The translations under genes were made by a program, and so were the position numbers. A stretch of DNA of 64,000 bases, taken from positions 5,610,501 to 5,674,500 of the forward strand of contig NC_052678.1 of the NCBI RefSeq assembly GCF_016802725.1. The letters are read 5' to 3'. The stretch comes from Solenopsis invicta (lineage: Eukaryota; Arthropoda; Insecta; Hymenoptera; Formicidae). The notes beneath the pieces are model-generated. The model made no database searches. It was given only the letters and a program-made list of their open reading frames with translations, and was not told where the DNA came from. Numbering within the stretch: the stretch's first letter is position 1; each line of letters starts with the position of its first letter. This document shows, in pieces, positions 11,480-22,789 of this stretch.

Positions 11480-13030
11480 CAAGCTTAATTTAGACCAATC
11501 AGAAGTTAGCACTGCAAATAAAATTATACCGAAACATACACAAAAGAATTGCTCTTTAATTGCTCCTGCTATATATCTATAATTGATTAGTTTATTTAAC
11601 TAATAGAAGAAAGACTTTCTAGTTTGTGTTTACCTTTTTAAAGTTTTATTTTTAGCTTTTAAGAAATATTATTCAAAAATAAAATAAAGTGTTAGTATTG
11701 GCCAATATTGGCATCCTATTTTATTTTTGTATAAATGTTTCTTAAACAAAATTTAAAAACTTTAAAAATATAAATACAAATAAGAAAATGTATTTTATCA
11801 GACGGTATTAAAAAAAGTGTCTAAGAAATTGGACCACAAAATTGACACATTAAGTAATAATAGCAGAATTCAGACATGACTCCGTAAAGAAGGAATTAAC
11901 TAAAAAACAAATTGATAGACTTAGTAATAATATATTTAGTAATAATATATTTTTATTAAGCAACAAAATTTATAAAATTAAAAAACTAAAATTGAACTTT
12001 CATATTACATGTTTTTTTAATACTTTATTAGTGGATCTGTTGCCTTTGACATTATTTCTTCTACCTCAAGGTATTAAAGAAAATATGAAAAAATTCACAG
12101 AACACACACACACACATCTGTTAATATTGTAGTTTTGTAGAAAGATTTCATAGTTATTGTTTACGGATATGTCTGATTTACACTGCACGATTTTGTTTCA
12201 GACCGCACTGCAAGGAAAATATGAAAGAAAAAAATATAAGCAAAATAGTTGTAGGAAGCTACAAACATATAGAATGGTTTAATATTATCAATAATATACT
12301 TTATTGTTTCAACTATGCAATTTGCAAAAGAAAATCGTGCAAATTTTGTTTTTGTTTTTCAAGAATTTTAGATTGTATATAAAAAATGCCGTGAATGTAT
12401 AAACTATTTTTTGGTTTTTTTATCATTTAAGCAAATACGCATGTTTTTCTCAATATTTATTTAATAAAGGGCTAGCAACTTTTTTCTAATTAATAATGCT
12501 ATGTTATATGAAAACAGAAATTTTTACTAAGCAAATAACTCTATACTTATTTTTGTTGAAATCTATTTTTATGAAACGATTATTTCTCAATCACTCTTTC
12601 ATTGTCATTGTTGAATTTTTAATTTTAATTAAATATCAATTCTTTGATGTATATTTCACATAATTATTCTTGAGCTGCACATATATGTTTAACAAGCACG
12701 TTTGTCAAACCTATCGAAACTTCTAGGCGACAAAACTATAGATACGGCACACGTTCCGATTGACTTGAAGAATCTACTTGACAAGTTTATTTGAACTTAT
12801 GTTATCGGCTGAATTCTCCCTCCTTTAATTCCCACCTCCGCCGTAGAAATTGCGTTGACTCAAATAGCGAACTTCTTAAAGTACTCCGTTTCCCATCGTC
12901 GTTTCATATTTCTACTTGCGCGAGAGACGGTCGACATAAATTCTCCAAGTATCACGAAACCGAATTAAAAACGTCAGGCACGTACGGCAATTCAAAATCT
13001 TTTTTCGCGCTAACAAAAATCTAAATAACT
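11480..13030. other. AT-rich sequence upstream of the promoter island, no gene seen
   Basis: AT-rich sequence with a short (AC)n run near 12,100-12,115. A pyrimidine-tract AG at about 12,201 could act as an acceptor, but nothing exon-like follows. The 77-codon frame near 12,791-13,024 is Ser/Asn-rich without domain similarity and is regarded as chance. Confidence 0.4.
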
Positions 13031-14258
13031 ACGCACCTTCGTTCTGATTGGTGCAGCCACTTGACGCTAAATTCACGATGCTTCTCGTCGCGTCCGTCCG
13101 TCGTCGTCTCACGGTAGCATCGCGTTCCGTACTTTCTCTCATATTTTTCCCGTTCAGAGTGGAGTGCGAGTGAAAATAGTGCTCGGGAGTGTCGAATCGA
13201 ACAACGAGTAATCGCCGGAGAATGTTAATTGACACGTACGATCGTGAGCAGTGTGTCCCGTCGCGATCTTTCTCGTCGAACAGAAGCAGTCGTTCCGTGC
13301 TAGAAACTGGCGATGTCGAGTGGAACGTCACATATTTTAAGGTTAACACTGCTTCGCATCGTTCGATCGTTCGAGATTTTCCTGCGAATATCATACATCT
13401 CGATGAGTGCGCCGTGTGAAATTGCCGTCGCGAATCATTTGTATACAATGTAACGCCAACGTGCCGCGCCGCGACGCACGTGAACTTGGGCTATCGAGAG
13501 AAAACAAAGGAATCCGAAAGAATAACAATGTTTGCGAAGCTGTTGCGCCGTTCATTAATTCAACGGTAACAGCCGACACACCCCGCGCGAGGGCAAAATA
13601 AACGTAAACGTCCTTTAGGCAGGCGTCGCCGTCACCGTGTCGTCGTTCGCCGTTCGTCGTGTTATGTATTTTTATGCCGCGTAACGTAAGATTATATGAA
13701 CGAAAGTAGGTACGCGTCCGGACGCGGGACGTGGTGGCATACAGGACGGTGTAACGGCAGGTTGTGCTGCGCGACCGGTGGTAAGGAAGGGCGAGGAGAG
13801 GGGGAAGTGGGAGCGCGGCTCGCGCGCTCGGGCGAACTCGGGCGGCTGCCGATGTCTCACGAAGCGCTCCGAAAGTAATGCGCGCGGCAGACGGTCTTCG
13901 CGCGTCGAGCTCTCTGGTCGCTCCTCACGGTCACGCTTCTGTCTCGTTACACAAGTCGACACTTCGCGACGAAGAACGCAGGAGGCAGCCCCGTGGTTTC
14001 GGTATCCGTATCGCGTATCGCGCGACGTTTCCGCGACGTCGGCTCGCGTCGACCGCGTTAACCGAGAAAGCCGCCGAAAGTCCGGCGTTGCGCCGATCTC
14101 CGTCGCGGCACCGAGTTTTTCCATTGTGTTCTAACACCGCAGCACCGCGGTTGCGAGACGACCTGAAGTTGTTCACGACTGGAGAATTTGGTTCGCGTAC
14201 AGTGCTTCTTTTTTCTGTGATGTGCCCGAGAGCTACCACCAGCGGCCACCACGCCAGG

Positions 14259-14319
14259 ATGACGACGATCGCCGCCTGGACCTGTGTCGTCGCCGTGCTG
14301 TGTTCATCGATTGTCGAAG
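14259..14319 (+). CDS. first coding exon with signal-peptide-like sequence; secreted or membrane protein, partial
   Basis: The ATG at 14259 has A at -3 and opens a frame starting MTTIAAWTCVVAVLCSS, with a hydrophobic core over residues 4-15, then small residues and a V-E-G that could hold the signal-peptidase site. The frame runs into a donor AAG|GTGCGC (GT at 14320-14321), giving 61 coding bases and a phase-1 intron, the classic layout in which a signal peptide is separated from extracellular modules by a phase-1 junction. An upstream in-frame ATG at 14220 would add 13 residues including two Arg and a basic n-region, so the start is uncertain; the frame stays open back to about 13,878 because of GC richness. 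A second possible donor (ACG|GTAAAA, GT at 14351) would add 31 bases. No downstream exon is recognised, so the protein family is unknown. Confidence 0.45.
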
Positions 14320-14825
14320 GTGCGCGTGGCATGAGTTACATAACCGCACGGTAAAATCCCGTTATGGCGAGTACCGCGTAATTTTCGAAGGCGTCGCCGG
14401 CCGGGCGATGGCCACTTACCGCACCGAGAGCCGGAGTATCGGACATGTCTGATACACCACGAATACCGCGGAAACGCGCGCACAGCTCGATTCTAAAATG
14501 GGATTCGCTATAATAAGATTTTACCGTCGTTTCTTTTTTACATCCGCCGTATATTGCGCCGCTCTTGCGCGGCGCGCGTATACGGGAGAATTCGCGTTTC
14601 GAATCCGGCGCGCCAGTAAAACGGCGCAACCAACGATCACGCTTTATATCGCCCTGTTCGTCGCCTAACGCAATATCGTATACGGTATTCGCGGATGAAA
14701 GGAGGGAAGACCGGAAGAGACATGGCTTTCCGATCTTTTCGCGACTTTTTAACCCCACGGGCGAGAGGGGGGAGGGGTGGGCAAACATGTTTAGGCAAAT
14801 GATAGGCGACCCGCTCGTAACTTTT

Positions 14826-14852
14826 CCTCTTTCTCTTTCTCTCTCTCTCTCT
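14826..14852 (+). repeat. (CT)n microsatellite in the promoter-proximal intron
   Basis: A pyrimidine run of ctttct and (CT)n about 500 bases downstream of the first coding exon. On the other strand it is a GAGA array, the sequence bound by GAGA-factor-type proteins in insects; function here is inference. Confidence 0.8.
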
Positions 14853-15058
14853 GGCCGACGTTTCTACGTCGCGCGCGCGAAAGATATGCGGGAAAAGGAA
14901 ACTCGTGGGAAAACTCTCCCGTGTGTGCTTTGAAGTCGGAGATGGCGAGAAAGGTTCGCGCGGTGATTCTCCACGGCTACGTGCGCCCTGCGCGGTACGC
15001 GTAACGGCGCGTACCCGTCGACGTACGAAACGAATATAAACGCTGGCGGGAAATGCTC

Positions 15059-15059
15059 T

Positions 15060-15096
<37 letters not shown>

Positions 15097-15100
15097 TTCG
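15059..15100 (+). repeat. (CT)n microsatellite in the CpG island
   Basis: A ctcc-rich lead followed by a pure (CT)n run of about 24 bases ending in ctttcg. It is the second pyrimidine array within 250 bases in the promoter-proximal intron. Confidence 0.85.
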
Positions 15101-16230
15101 CCGTGCCAACGCCGCGCCCGTGCGTCGCGTTGCTCGTCGGGATTATCCGACTATCCGGCGGGAAGATCGGGGATGAGATTTGGCGTTCTCCTGTGAACGC
15201 GCGCGCGACTCCTCTCTCGGCTGCCCTCGAGAGAGCGAGACGAATTCGTGTGGCCCGGGGAGGTAATGGCGCGTGGTGAACGTGACACCGGCAAAATATT
15301 TCGCGGGTAATTAATGAACCGGTTCGCGAGTGCAGCGATACGTCACGACCGCCGCGCGATCGGTCGATTAATAGCTACGATATTGATATTAAATATACAA
15401 AATTTTCGGCGGCGTAGGAGGGGGAGACAATTTGTAGCGCGCACGATGTAGACGAGCGCGAAATTCGCCGAAATTACGCGACGTGATTATAATGAGAATA
15501 TGAAATTCAGTATAGGCGTGAATATAAATATAGCGTGTGTATATATGCACAAGATTCGGCACAGGTGATTTATCGCGAGATACCAATGTAATGCGCGCAG
15601 AATTCGATTAAAATGTGCAGGAGGATAAATATAATACGCGCAAATACCGGGCGGATTTTAATAGCGTAAAAAACGCAGGAGGCCGCACTAAGCAAACACG
15701 GGATAAACGCGAGAGAGATCGAGAGGCACAATACGTATATCATTCGCGAAATTTTAAAAAGCGATTAGCGGCGCGTGCGCGATCGCAATGTAAAATTTAA
15801 GGAGCCAACTAAAACGTTTCGCTGCAAAATGCGGTATATACGCTTGAAAAATGTATTTATGAGCGCGATATGGAATATCGTTGCTATATACGCACTGCAT
15901 CTGTCTGCTTTGGAAACAAAATTGTTTCCTTGTGACACCGTAGTAGATTAGAGCTAATCGATCATTGAACCAGATAACGAAACGTTAGTAGGGATCGCAT
16001 TTGTGTGGGTGTACATGCAGTGGCTTAAAAGTTATATATAGAGCGCAGACGTGTGCACTTCAACGCTGTACGCGGAGTGCAGCGCGACGTTGATACGCGA
16101 CAGCGAAGGAGGCTGCCGTAAATAATTAGGACGTTATGTGAAGTAAAAAAAAAAAATGACGAACCTGACGCAATTTAGGCGAATTTTCCACGGTGTCTAT
16201 GCCCGCTATGGCGTAACGTCTATTGTAATA

Positions 16231-16248
16231 TCTTCAGCGCGCTGAAGA
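16231..16248. repeat. perfect 18-base palindrome
   Basis: TCTTCAGCGCGCTGAAGA is identical to its reverse complement. It stands in moderately AT-rich DNA. It may be a dimeric transcription-factor site or a chance occurrence. Confidence 0.6.
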
Positions 16249-16956
16249 GACAACTCCATTTTAAAATCCAGCGGAATTATATCAAAAAGTTAGTCTATTT
16301 CGTTTGTAAACATAATTTTTCTTGGTCGCCGTCTGTGGAATCGATTTTCTCTGGGAACTTTGTTGTGAAACTCGCTCCGAAAGGGGGTCGACTTTTCCAT
16401 CACCATATTAAGTAACTTTAATAACCGATAAGTTATGACAAGGGAGAGGGTTATATTTCTTAGAGTACAGATGTATTGTATCTCAAACAGATAGGGAGAT
16501 TATTGTTCTCGGAACTTGGTTGCAAGTCTCGGAGATAGGTGTTACAGCGGAATCCTTTCGTCTCTGGGAAATTTGAAATGCCGATTGCTCGCCCTAATGT
16601 CATAATGATATGCATTCTGCGTCATAACGAATAATTAATGAATTTTTAAGTATTAAACTTGGATCGTATTATTAATGTTTCGTTTCGTATCGTTATTACA
16701 TTCAGGGAAATACGTAATCTAATTTTTATCTCTTTATCTAATTTTTAAAAATATTTATAAAGATAAAAAGGTCAAGAAGTTTTTAAAAGTGTGTAGCATT
16801 ACGGAAAAATTAAAAGAAAAACAAGGTTTATCCAGAACACAAAATTTGACAAGATAGGATTTATTCGTTTTAATTTACAAGTCTAATAATTTATGATGGA
16901 ATCTGCAATATAAAAAAAATTTGATTGGATAAAAATGGTTGCATTGATTGATTTAC

Positions 16957-16997
16957 TTGCTGTATCCGTAACATTAATATTGGTACGGACACAGCAA
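16957..16997. repeat. hairpin with 14-bp arms
   Basis: TTGCTGTATCCGTA at 16957-16970 pairs with 16984-16997 at 13 of 14 positions across a 13-base AT-rich loop. The stem is too short for a typical microRNA precursor, and no further pairing extends it. Confidence 0.5.
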
Positions 16998-18912
16998 TAA
17001 ATGCTGGATTTTATTTAATTATGATCTTTGTAGCTCTTCATAAAATACGCGTGATTTTAATAATTCTACATTTTATGATACACAATTTTTAAATTTATGT
17101 AATTTTTAAAAGTTATTGCATATGAAACCATACGCTAAATAAATTTGGTACATAGATTTATTTATACTAAAACAATCATTTTTAAAATAATCGATTAAAG
17201 TTCGAAGAATTGTGATTATTTTATTGTTTGCTTATAGATTAATTAATAATAGATTACGTTTTAATAATAAACTTTTTGTTAAGTGCTTTTACAAAACTAA
17301 ATTTATCTAACTGCATTAATTTCTTTTTCATTAGAATACGCGCTTTTAATTTTCTCAATTAAGAAAATTGAACGTTGATAATTTTAAAATGTCGTGGGTA
17401 AAAAATCAATATCTTCTAAAGAAATTGAAAATAGAATAATAATAACATTTTTTTTTATTTGAATTGGAGAAATTTCATAAGATTAATTTGATTTATATGT
17501 ATAGGTAATAGTTACGCTTTTGATATAAAAATTTGAAAAGTGATAGCCTTTCATAAAATTTTGTTAAAGACATGTCAATTTCATATTCGCTAAAGATTTC
17601 TATCATTAATTCTTGTCAGATTCATCTTGTATATCGTAATGATGTACGTGATTTCAGCCTCCATGCGCTATTTAAATTAATATTTTAATGTTAAATTACT
17701 TCCAATTAATTGACGTGCAATATTAGCGAACGAGGTGACAGCCGATCATCCGCAGGAAAGTGTCGCCCGGATGAACAATTAATGCCACGATGTAATTGAA
17801 GAAAATTTCTTGTTACTCGTGAGTAGTAACTTGTCGCAACCTATTAAAGCTTTAGACCGGAACGTTGATTATTTTTTTCAATTATTGTAGCAGTCTTATT
17901 TAGGAGCGAGCATGTCGGAACTCGTTACATTATCTCTCGCGAGATTAATTCTTAACAGGACAATTATTTTCTTGTTATTTTTTTTTTTTAATATAAAAGT
18001 GAAATAATTTTATAAAACTGGAGTAAGTTGATTTTGCTTGGTCAGATTATCTTCTTTTATTGGATATTTCTTATTTTAAGAAATTATTGTGTAAAAGAAA
18101 GATATCACCTCTTTCTCTCGAAAAATTAGGTTAATCGATTAGAAATTGGAAATGTTGGAAGGTATAAATTAACCAAGATGTTTTGTCGATAAATTATATC
18201 TAATGCAAGTCGAACTAGTAATGCTGTCATGCTTCGAATCATATTTCGCTTATAATGAATTTATCATGATTTCGGGAATAGATGCCTTCTTCATGTCTAA
18301 TTCGATCATCTTGTGAAATGTAAACAACTTTGAAGCTTTTTTTCAGCTTCTCTTCCTCCCCTTTCCCTCTTTACCTCCTTATTTCTCGTTTACAGCGCTA
18401 TATAAAGCGACTGGAAACAAGTCCAAAGCAACTATGAAGCAAATCTAATAGTTGGCATTTATCGATTTAAGTTGCGCGACCAACGACCGATACTAATGTT
18501 ATTCTCTGTGCTGTTGCTCGACATTACCCGCGAAGAACCGTTTTTATATAGGAATGAAGATTTTATATAGATTACGGTATTTTGCCTTTGATACAAGAAT
18601 TTTATTGTTCTTAATTTTTGAATATTATCAACCTTCGTGTGCATTATATTAATATTGCATCGCGGTAATCCGCAATATATTAATATTTTTAATCTGCTTT
18701 GTGACGTTTACTTTCGTCGATTTTTGGGGATTAAAATAATATTAAATGAAAACTCTTGTGAGAGAGAAATACGAAAATTAAAAAAAAATATCTCTTTTAA
18801 TATAATTCTCCGCGTAACATATTCAGGACATTATCCTCGTCTATTCGTCCTCGAGTAAATGTGTCGCGGCGATCGATACGTTCGTGACGTGTATATTTCG
18901 GTGAAAATGATG

Positions 18913-18942
18913 TGGTGTAAAAGTATCACGCGTATATACATC
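18913..18942 (+). repeat. 30-base dispersed repeat, copy 1
   Basis: The string beginning tggtgtaaaagtatcacg is repeated 690 bases downstream (19603-19632) with 26 of 30 positions identical. All four differences are transitions. The function is unknown. Confidence 0.6.
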
Positions 18943-19602
18943 AACATCGCGTGCGCGCGATCATAAAATGATCTAGAGTACGTTTCGGGGAAAGTTTAAG
19001 GTCGCATTTGCCACAAAACTTGCCTCTCGCTTATAATGCCATTCCAATTCAGCTCGTGCTCACCTTGAGCTGTAATGAAAGGTCGATGTAAATCTGACGC
19101 AATTGCGAATGCTGGGCGTGGGACGCCAACTGTACTTGCAATAGGTTGCAAGGTGCATTCCAAGCAAATTCCTTGATGCAACTCGCATTTCTGGGCTAAT
19201 GCGTCGGGCGAGACTTATTTTGCGCGGAGTCTCGAGATTCGTCATGCGGGAAGTTGTCGTATGTTCACTTGTTGCAAATGATGTCATGTATTCAAAGATG
19301 AATTATTAAGATTGGTCATGTATGTCGTAAGCTAATTCCGAAGACGCAATGAGTCAGTCGATCGATGAATGCCAGTTCTTAGTATGCTTTAACTTGAATC
19401 GTGAATGCAACGCGTGCATTCTCGCAGGATGTCGATGAATGTTACAGTGACCGAGCGAAAACAAGAACTCAATTAGGAATACGTACTATTTAACAGAATA
19501 TTTTTAACGAGCTATTTCTTCAGAATGACATCGAAATAAGGTTATTATACAATAAATGATTCAAGCTATTTACAATGAACGTTTGACTTTAAATATAATT
19601 AG

Positions 19603-19632
19603 TGGTGTAAAAGCATCGCGCGCATATGCATC
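19603..19632 (+). repeat. 30-base dispersed repeat, copy 2
   Basis: The string beginning tggtgtaaaagcatcgcg matches 18913-18942 at 26 of 30 positions. The flanks are only weakly similar, so the unit seems short; it may be a remnant of a local duplication or a shared protein-binding cassette. Confidence 0.6.
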
Positions 19633-19639
19633 TATTCTA

Positions 19640-22440
19640 GACTATTTGAAAATTAACACGTTACAAAAAATAAAAAAATTTTATCGAAGTCTTACAAATG
19701 ATCCCACAAATTAAATTAAGATATTTATGATTTATATTTGTCATACATTTTTTTAACGGACATATATTTTTTGTAGAGTACAGTTCTGTAAATTCTATCT
19801 GCACATTCTGTAAATGTAGCTTGCACATATCGATTTTGAATTAAGTAATTAGTGGCATATGACAAAAATGAATTATCTGCGAAATGCCATAACGCTATTT
19901 CCATACGAAATAGAAATAGTATTAAATAATACATGGAAATAAATAATATTGTCTTTCATTTTAGGAAATCGTAAATCTGTCACTCTTTATTTTTCTAAAA
20001 TTTTATTACTTTGCTAGCATCTGTTGAGAAAGAGTCCCATCATCCGTCGCATAAAATAATGTAAAGCGTTAATGGCTAAAAAAAAACGTAAAAATTTATT
20101 TTTGTTATTACCTAATATTCTTTATAAATCATTACGTTGATAATGTTTTGTTATTTAATACGCGCGCGAGACTATTGGCCAATGGCTGCAAAAATATAGC
20201 AGAAGGTGAAGGGAGATTTTCAATCAGTAAAAAATACTCGTTTGTTCGAGGGAGTATATTTACCTATAAACAGTGTAAGAGTAGGGAAAAGATTGTTGAA
20301 GGAGAGAATATGTGAAAAAGAAAAAGAAAGAAAGAAAGAAAGAAAGAGAGGACGAGAGAATGATACGGGAATGATATTGTTCGGAACGAAAGAGGAAATG
20401 GATGACTGAGGGTTTAAATTCGATACCTGATACGCGCGCGGTTGTTGGCAAAACCGTACCTCCGGGTGGATAAATACGAAAGAACCCGCGGTGATTCGGC
20501 TCTGCCGAGGGAGTGTATTTGAAAATTTTCTGTCTCCGTTTGGACACATACGATCGCAGCCGAACGCGGTCGAGCTCCAAGTTTGCTTTGTAAACTGAAC
20601 CGCCACGAAGTTGCAAGGTGGGGGAGAGAAAGAGAGTCGTTTCCAGATTTTGCGGAAAATACATCATTTCTTCGTATTGAGGACTTTCCTCTGGATAAAA
20701 TATCTGGCGAGTCTCGCAAACTCTAAAACGCGATACGCGCTGTTAAGAGTAATCTTATCAGATATTATTTAGGGCAGAGAGAGAGGTGAGGTAGAGTACG
20801 TTATCATACTACACGTTGAAACATGCACTTGTCACAACAAAACCAGTTACCTTACGAAGTCATATATTTAGCTTCTATAAAATTAAAATTGTTCCACGCG
20901 AAATAGACCAGCTGAATAAACTAGAAATTTTAGCCTGACATAATTTTCATCGCTTTTTTTTCAAACATGAAGAACGATGACTTTTGATTAATGTCTTTTA
21001 ATAATAGTAGAATAAATCATTTTGTGAGTATTCTGTCATTTTTGCACAACGTTGACCTTATGTAACCGCAATTTACATGATTCGCGTCTGTATGCAAAAC
21101 AGGGGACGTACCCCAGACATTTACCGATTAAATGTACGACATGAAACATGCATCGTACAAAAAAAAAAAAATAAATAAAATGTAGAGTAGACAAATATGA
21201 AATAGAAAAAATGTAAATTGTGCAAAATTGAAAACACGAGTCTGATTGTTCAAATGTTCGTTTAAACATTAACGCGCGTGTCGAGTGTATTGCAAGGAAA
21301 AAGTTAAATCGAAGTCGCTGATGTCAGTGATCGTTAAATAAGCGTTAATGTCATTGCACAGTTATCTTATATGCACGATGGCTTAAGTGTAGAAGAATGT
21401 AGGTCGCGTTATGAAACAGGTCGACATGCTAATCAGTCGAAATTTCCTTCGTAATCCGAGCATCCGAGAGAAACAGGAGTTGTACGTAATTTACGCAAGT
21501 GCATATTTTTTAAATATTTAAATGCTATTCGAAATTAATTTCTGAAAAGCTCCATATTTCTCATTGTAATTTGATTATATCCTATTCCATTTCTTTATAT
21601 GCAATTTCATTATTACTTTTTCGTAGATTTTATCACGCGTCGAGTATGATTTATCGACTAATATATGGAAATTCTCTCGCATATCACGATTTGGAAAAAA
21701 GTGGACACATATAGAGTATATCGTGCTTAAAATCAAGATTATATTCGAAGCACGAATTTCTGTAGATTCCCAGTACTTTGTGCATAAAACGTTTCCAAGA
21801 ACAGCGTAATTGTGGTCAATGAATAATACTTTGACGCATAGTTTTATAATGTGTGCTATTAATGACGCATCCGGAAATCGTTAATAACTACTGTCACGAA
21901 ATCGTGAAACATAAATCATCTAGCAACTAAATATGCTCTATTTTGAAATACGTTGCATTTTTGTTTTTATTCGCTAAAAAAAAGTTGAATACGATGGCAA
22001 AGCAAGTGAACCTCACGTAGTAATCCATCGTCTTTAATTACTAGAAAAATATATATATATATAATATTGTAAATGAACTTGAGTTTTCTGATAGTTGTGT
22101 AAAGAGAAAAAAACGTGACGAGAAAGAGTACATAGTTAAATAATTTATATAGAAAGTAAAAAATATTGGTACAGATAGGTGTGTTAATGGTATTCGTATG
22201 TTTGCACTCAGTGTGTAAGTAACGCAGATGAGAACGGCTGAGTGCATGTTAAGTGCAAGCGTACGAAAAGGCCATCCATTTAAACTGGTTTTCATGTTGT
22301 GTAGTTAATTCAGATTTAATCTTTCTGTATATTGGAAATATAATGATGATAATTACGGTGTCTGAAACTTTCTTTATTTTATTCCAATTTATTTTAAATA
22401 AAAAATGAAATTACGACTTTTTTATGATATATATGCCTTT
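19640..22440. other. AT-rich intronic sequence with one GC-richer patch
   Basis: A (GAAA)n run lies at about 20,317-20,348, followed by a GC-richer patch at 20,400-20,720. That patch is open on the minus strand in overlapping frames with no domain content. No gene or RNA gene is supported. Confidence 0.4.
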
Positions 22441-22481
22441 AATATCTAAAGTGTCCCAGATTTAAAAATAAAGAGAACGTG

Positions 22482-22692
22482 TACTTTTTATTGCAGATTC
22501 GAATTACGTGTCAAAAAATAGAAAACTTTTGTCTCAAACATTTTTCTAAAAATATTTTTATTAACCTCTTAGTTAAGTTTATTTTTTCATCACATTTACT
22601 TAGAAATTTTAATGGAAACATTTCCAGAAAATAATGTTTGAGACAAAGTTTCTTATTTCTTTGTGTGTAATCCGAATCTGCAATAAACATTA
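22482..22692. mobile_element. foldback (palindromic) element with arms of about 100 bases
   Basis: tttattgcagattcg at 22487-22501 has an exact inverted copy at 22673-22687, and tttgtctcaaacatt at 22528-22542 has an exact inverted copy at 22633-22647. Sequence between and inside these anchors is also complementary with small mismatches, up to a centre near 22,584, so nearly the whole segment can fold into one long hairpin. Pairing may continue outwards to about 22,455 and 22,725. There is no coding capacity and no clear target-site duplication. This is most simply a foldback/MITE element or an inverted duplication. Confidence 0.65.
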
Positions 22693-22751
22693 TATATAGT
22701 ACATGTTACATTTAAAAAAATCAATATTCGGTCTAAATAATCTATTTCTGG

Positions 22752-22753
<2 letters not shown>

Positions 22754-22781
<28 letters not shown>
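22754..22781 (+). repeat. (GA)n microsatellite
   Basis: Fourteen consecutive GA dinucleotides immediately to the right of the 22.5 kb foldback. Confidence 0.9.
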
Positions 22782-22785
<4 letters not shown>

Positions 22786-22789
22786 GAAA

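Larger units (their letters stand above)
13031..15320 (+). promoter_or_regulatory. CpG-dense island: putative promoter, 5' UTR and proximal intron
   Basis: This is the longest CpG- and GC-rich block of the window, sharply distinct from the AT-rich flanks, and it surrounds the signal-peptide exon. An inverted CCAAT-type motif (gattgg) lies near 13,047. Initiator-like agcagtcgtt-type strings occur near 13,285, and a donor-like AAC|GTAAGA at about 13,685 could end a non-coding leader exon. No TATA box or unique start site can be fixed. (CT)n arrays at 14.83 and 15.06 kb just downstream of the exon would be GAGA-factor-type binding sequences in insects. Assignment as promoter is inference from position and composition. 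Confidence 0.5.
15330..18900. other. intronic sequence without gene signals
   Basis: CpG-rich to about 16.2 kb, AT-rich afterwards. It contains a perfect 18-base palindrome (16231-16248) and a 14-bp-arm hairpin (16957-16997), listed separately. No coding or RNA gene is supported. Confidence 0.4.

Noticed and set aside
13672..14354. Several overlapping 118-158-codon frames on both strands in the promoter island
   Set aside because: GC-rich DNA has few stops. The translations are Arg/Ser/Ala-rich and mutually exclusive. Only the signal-peptide frame at 14,259 has splice and leader support.
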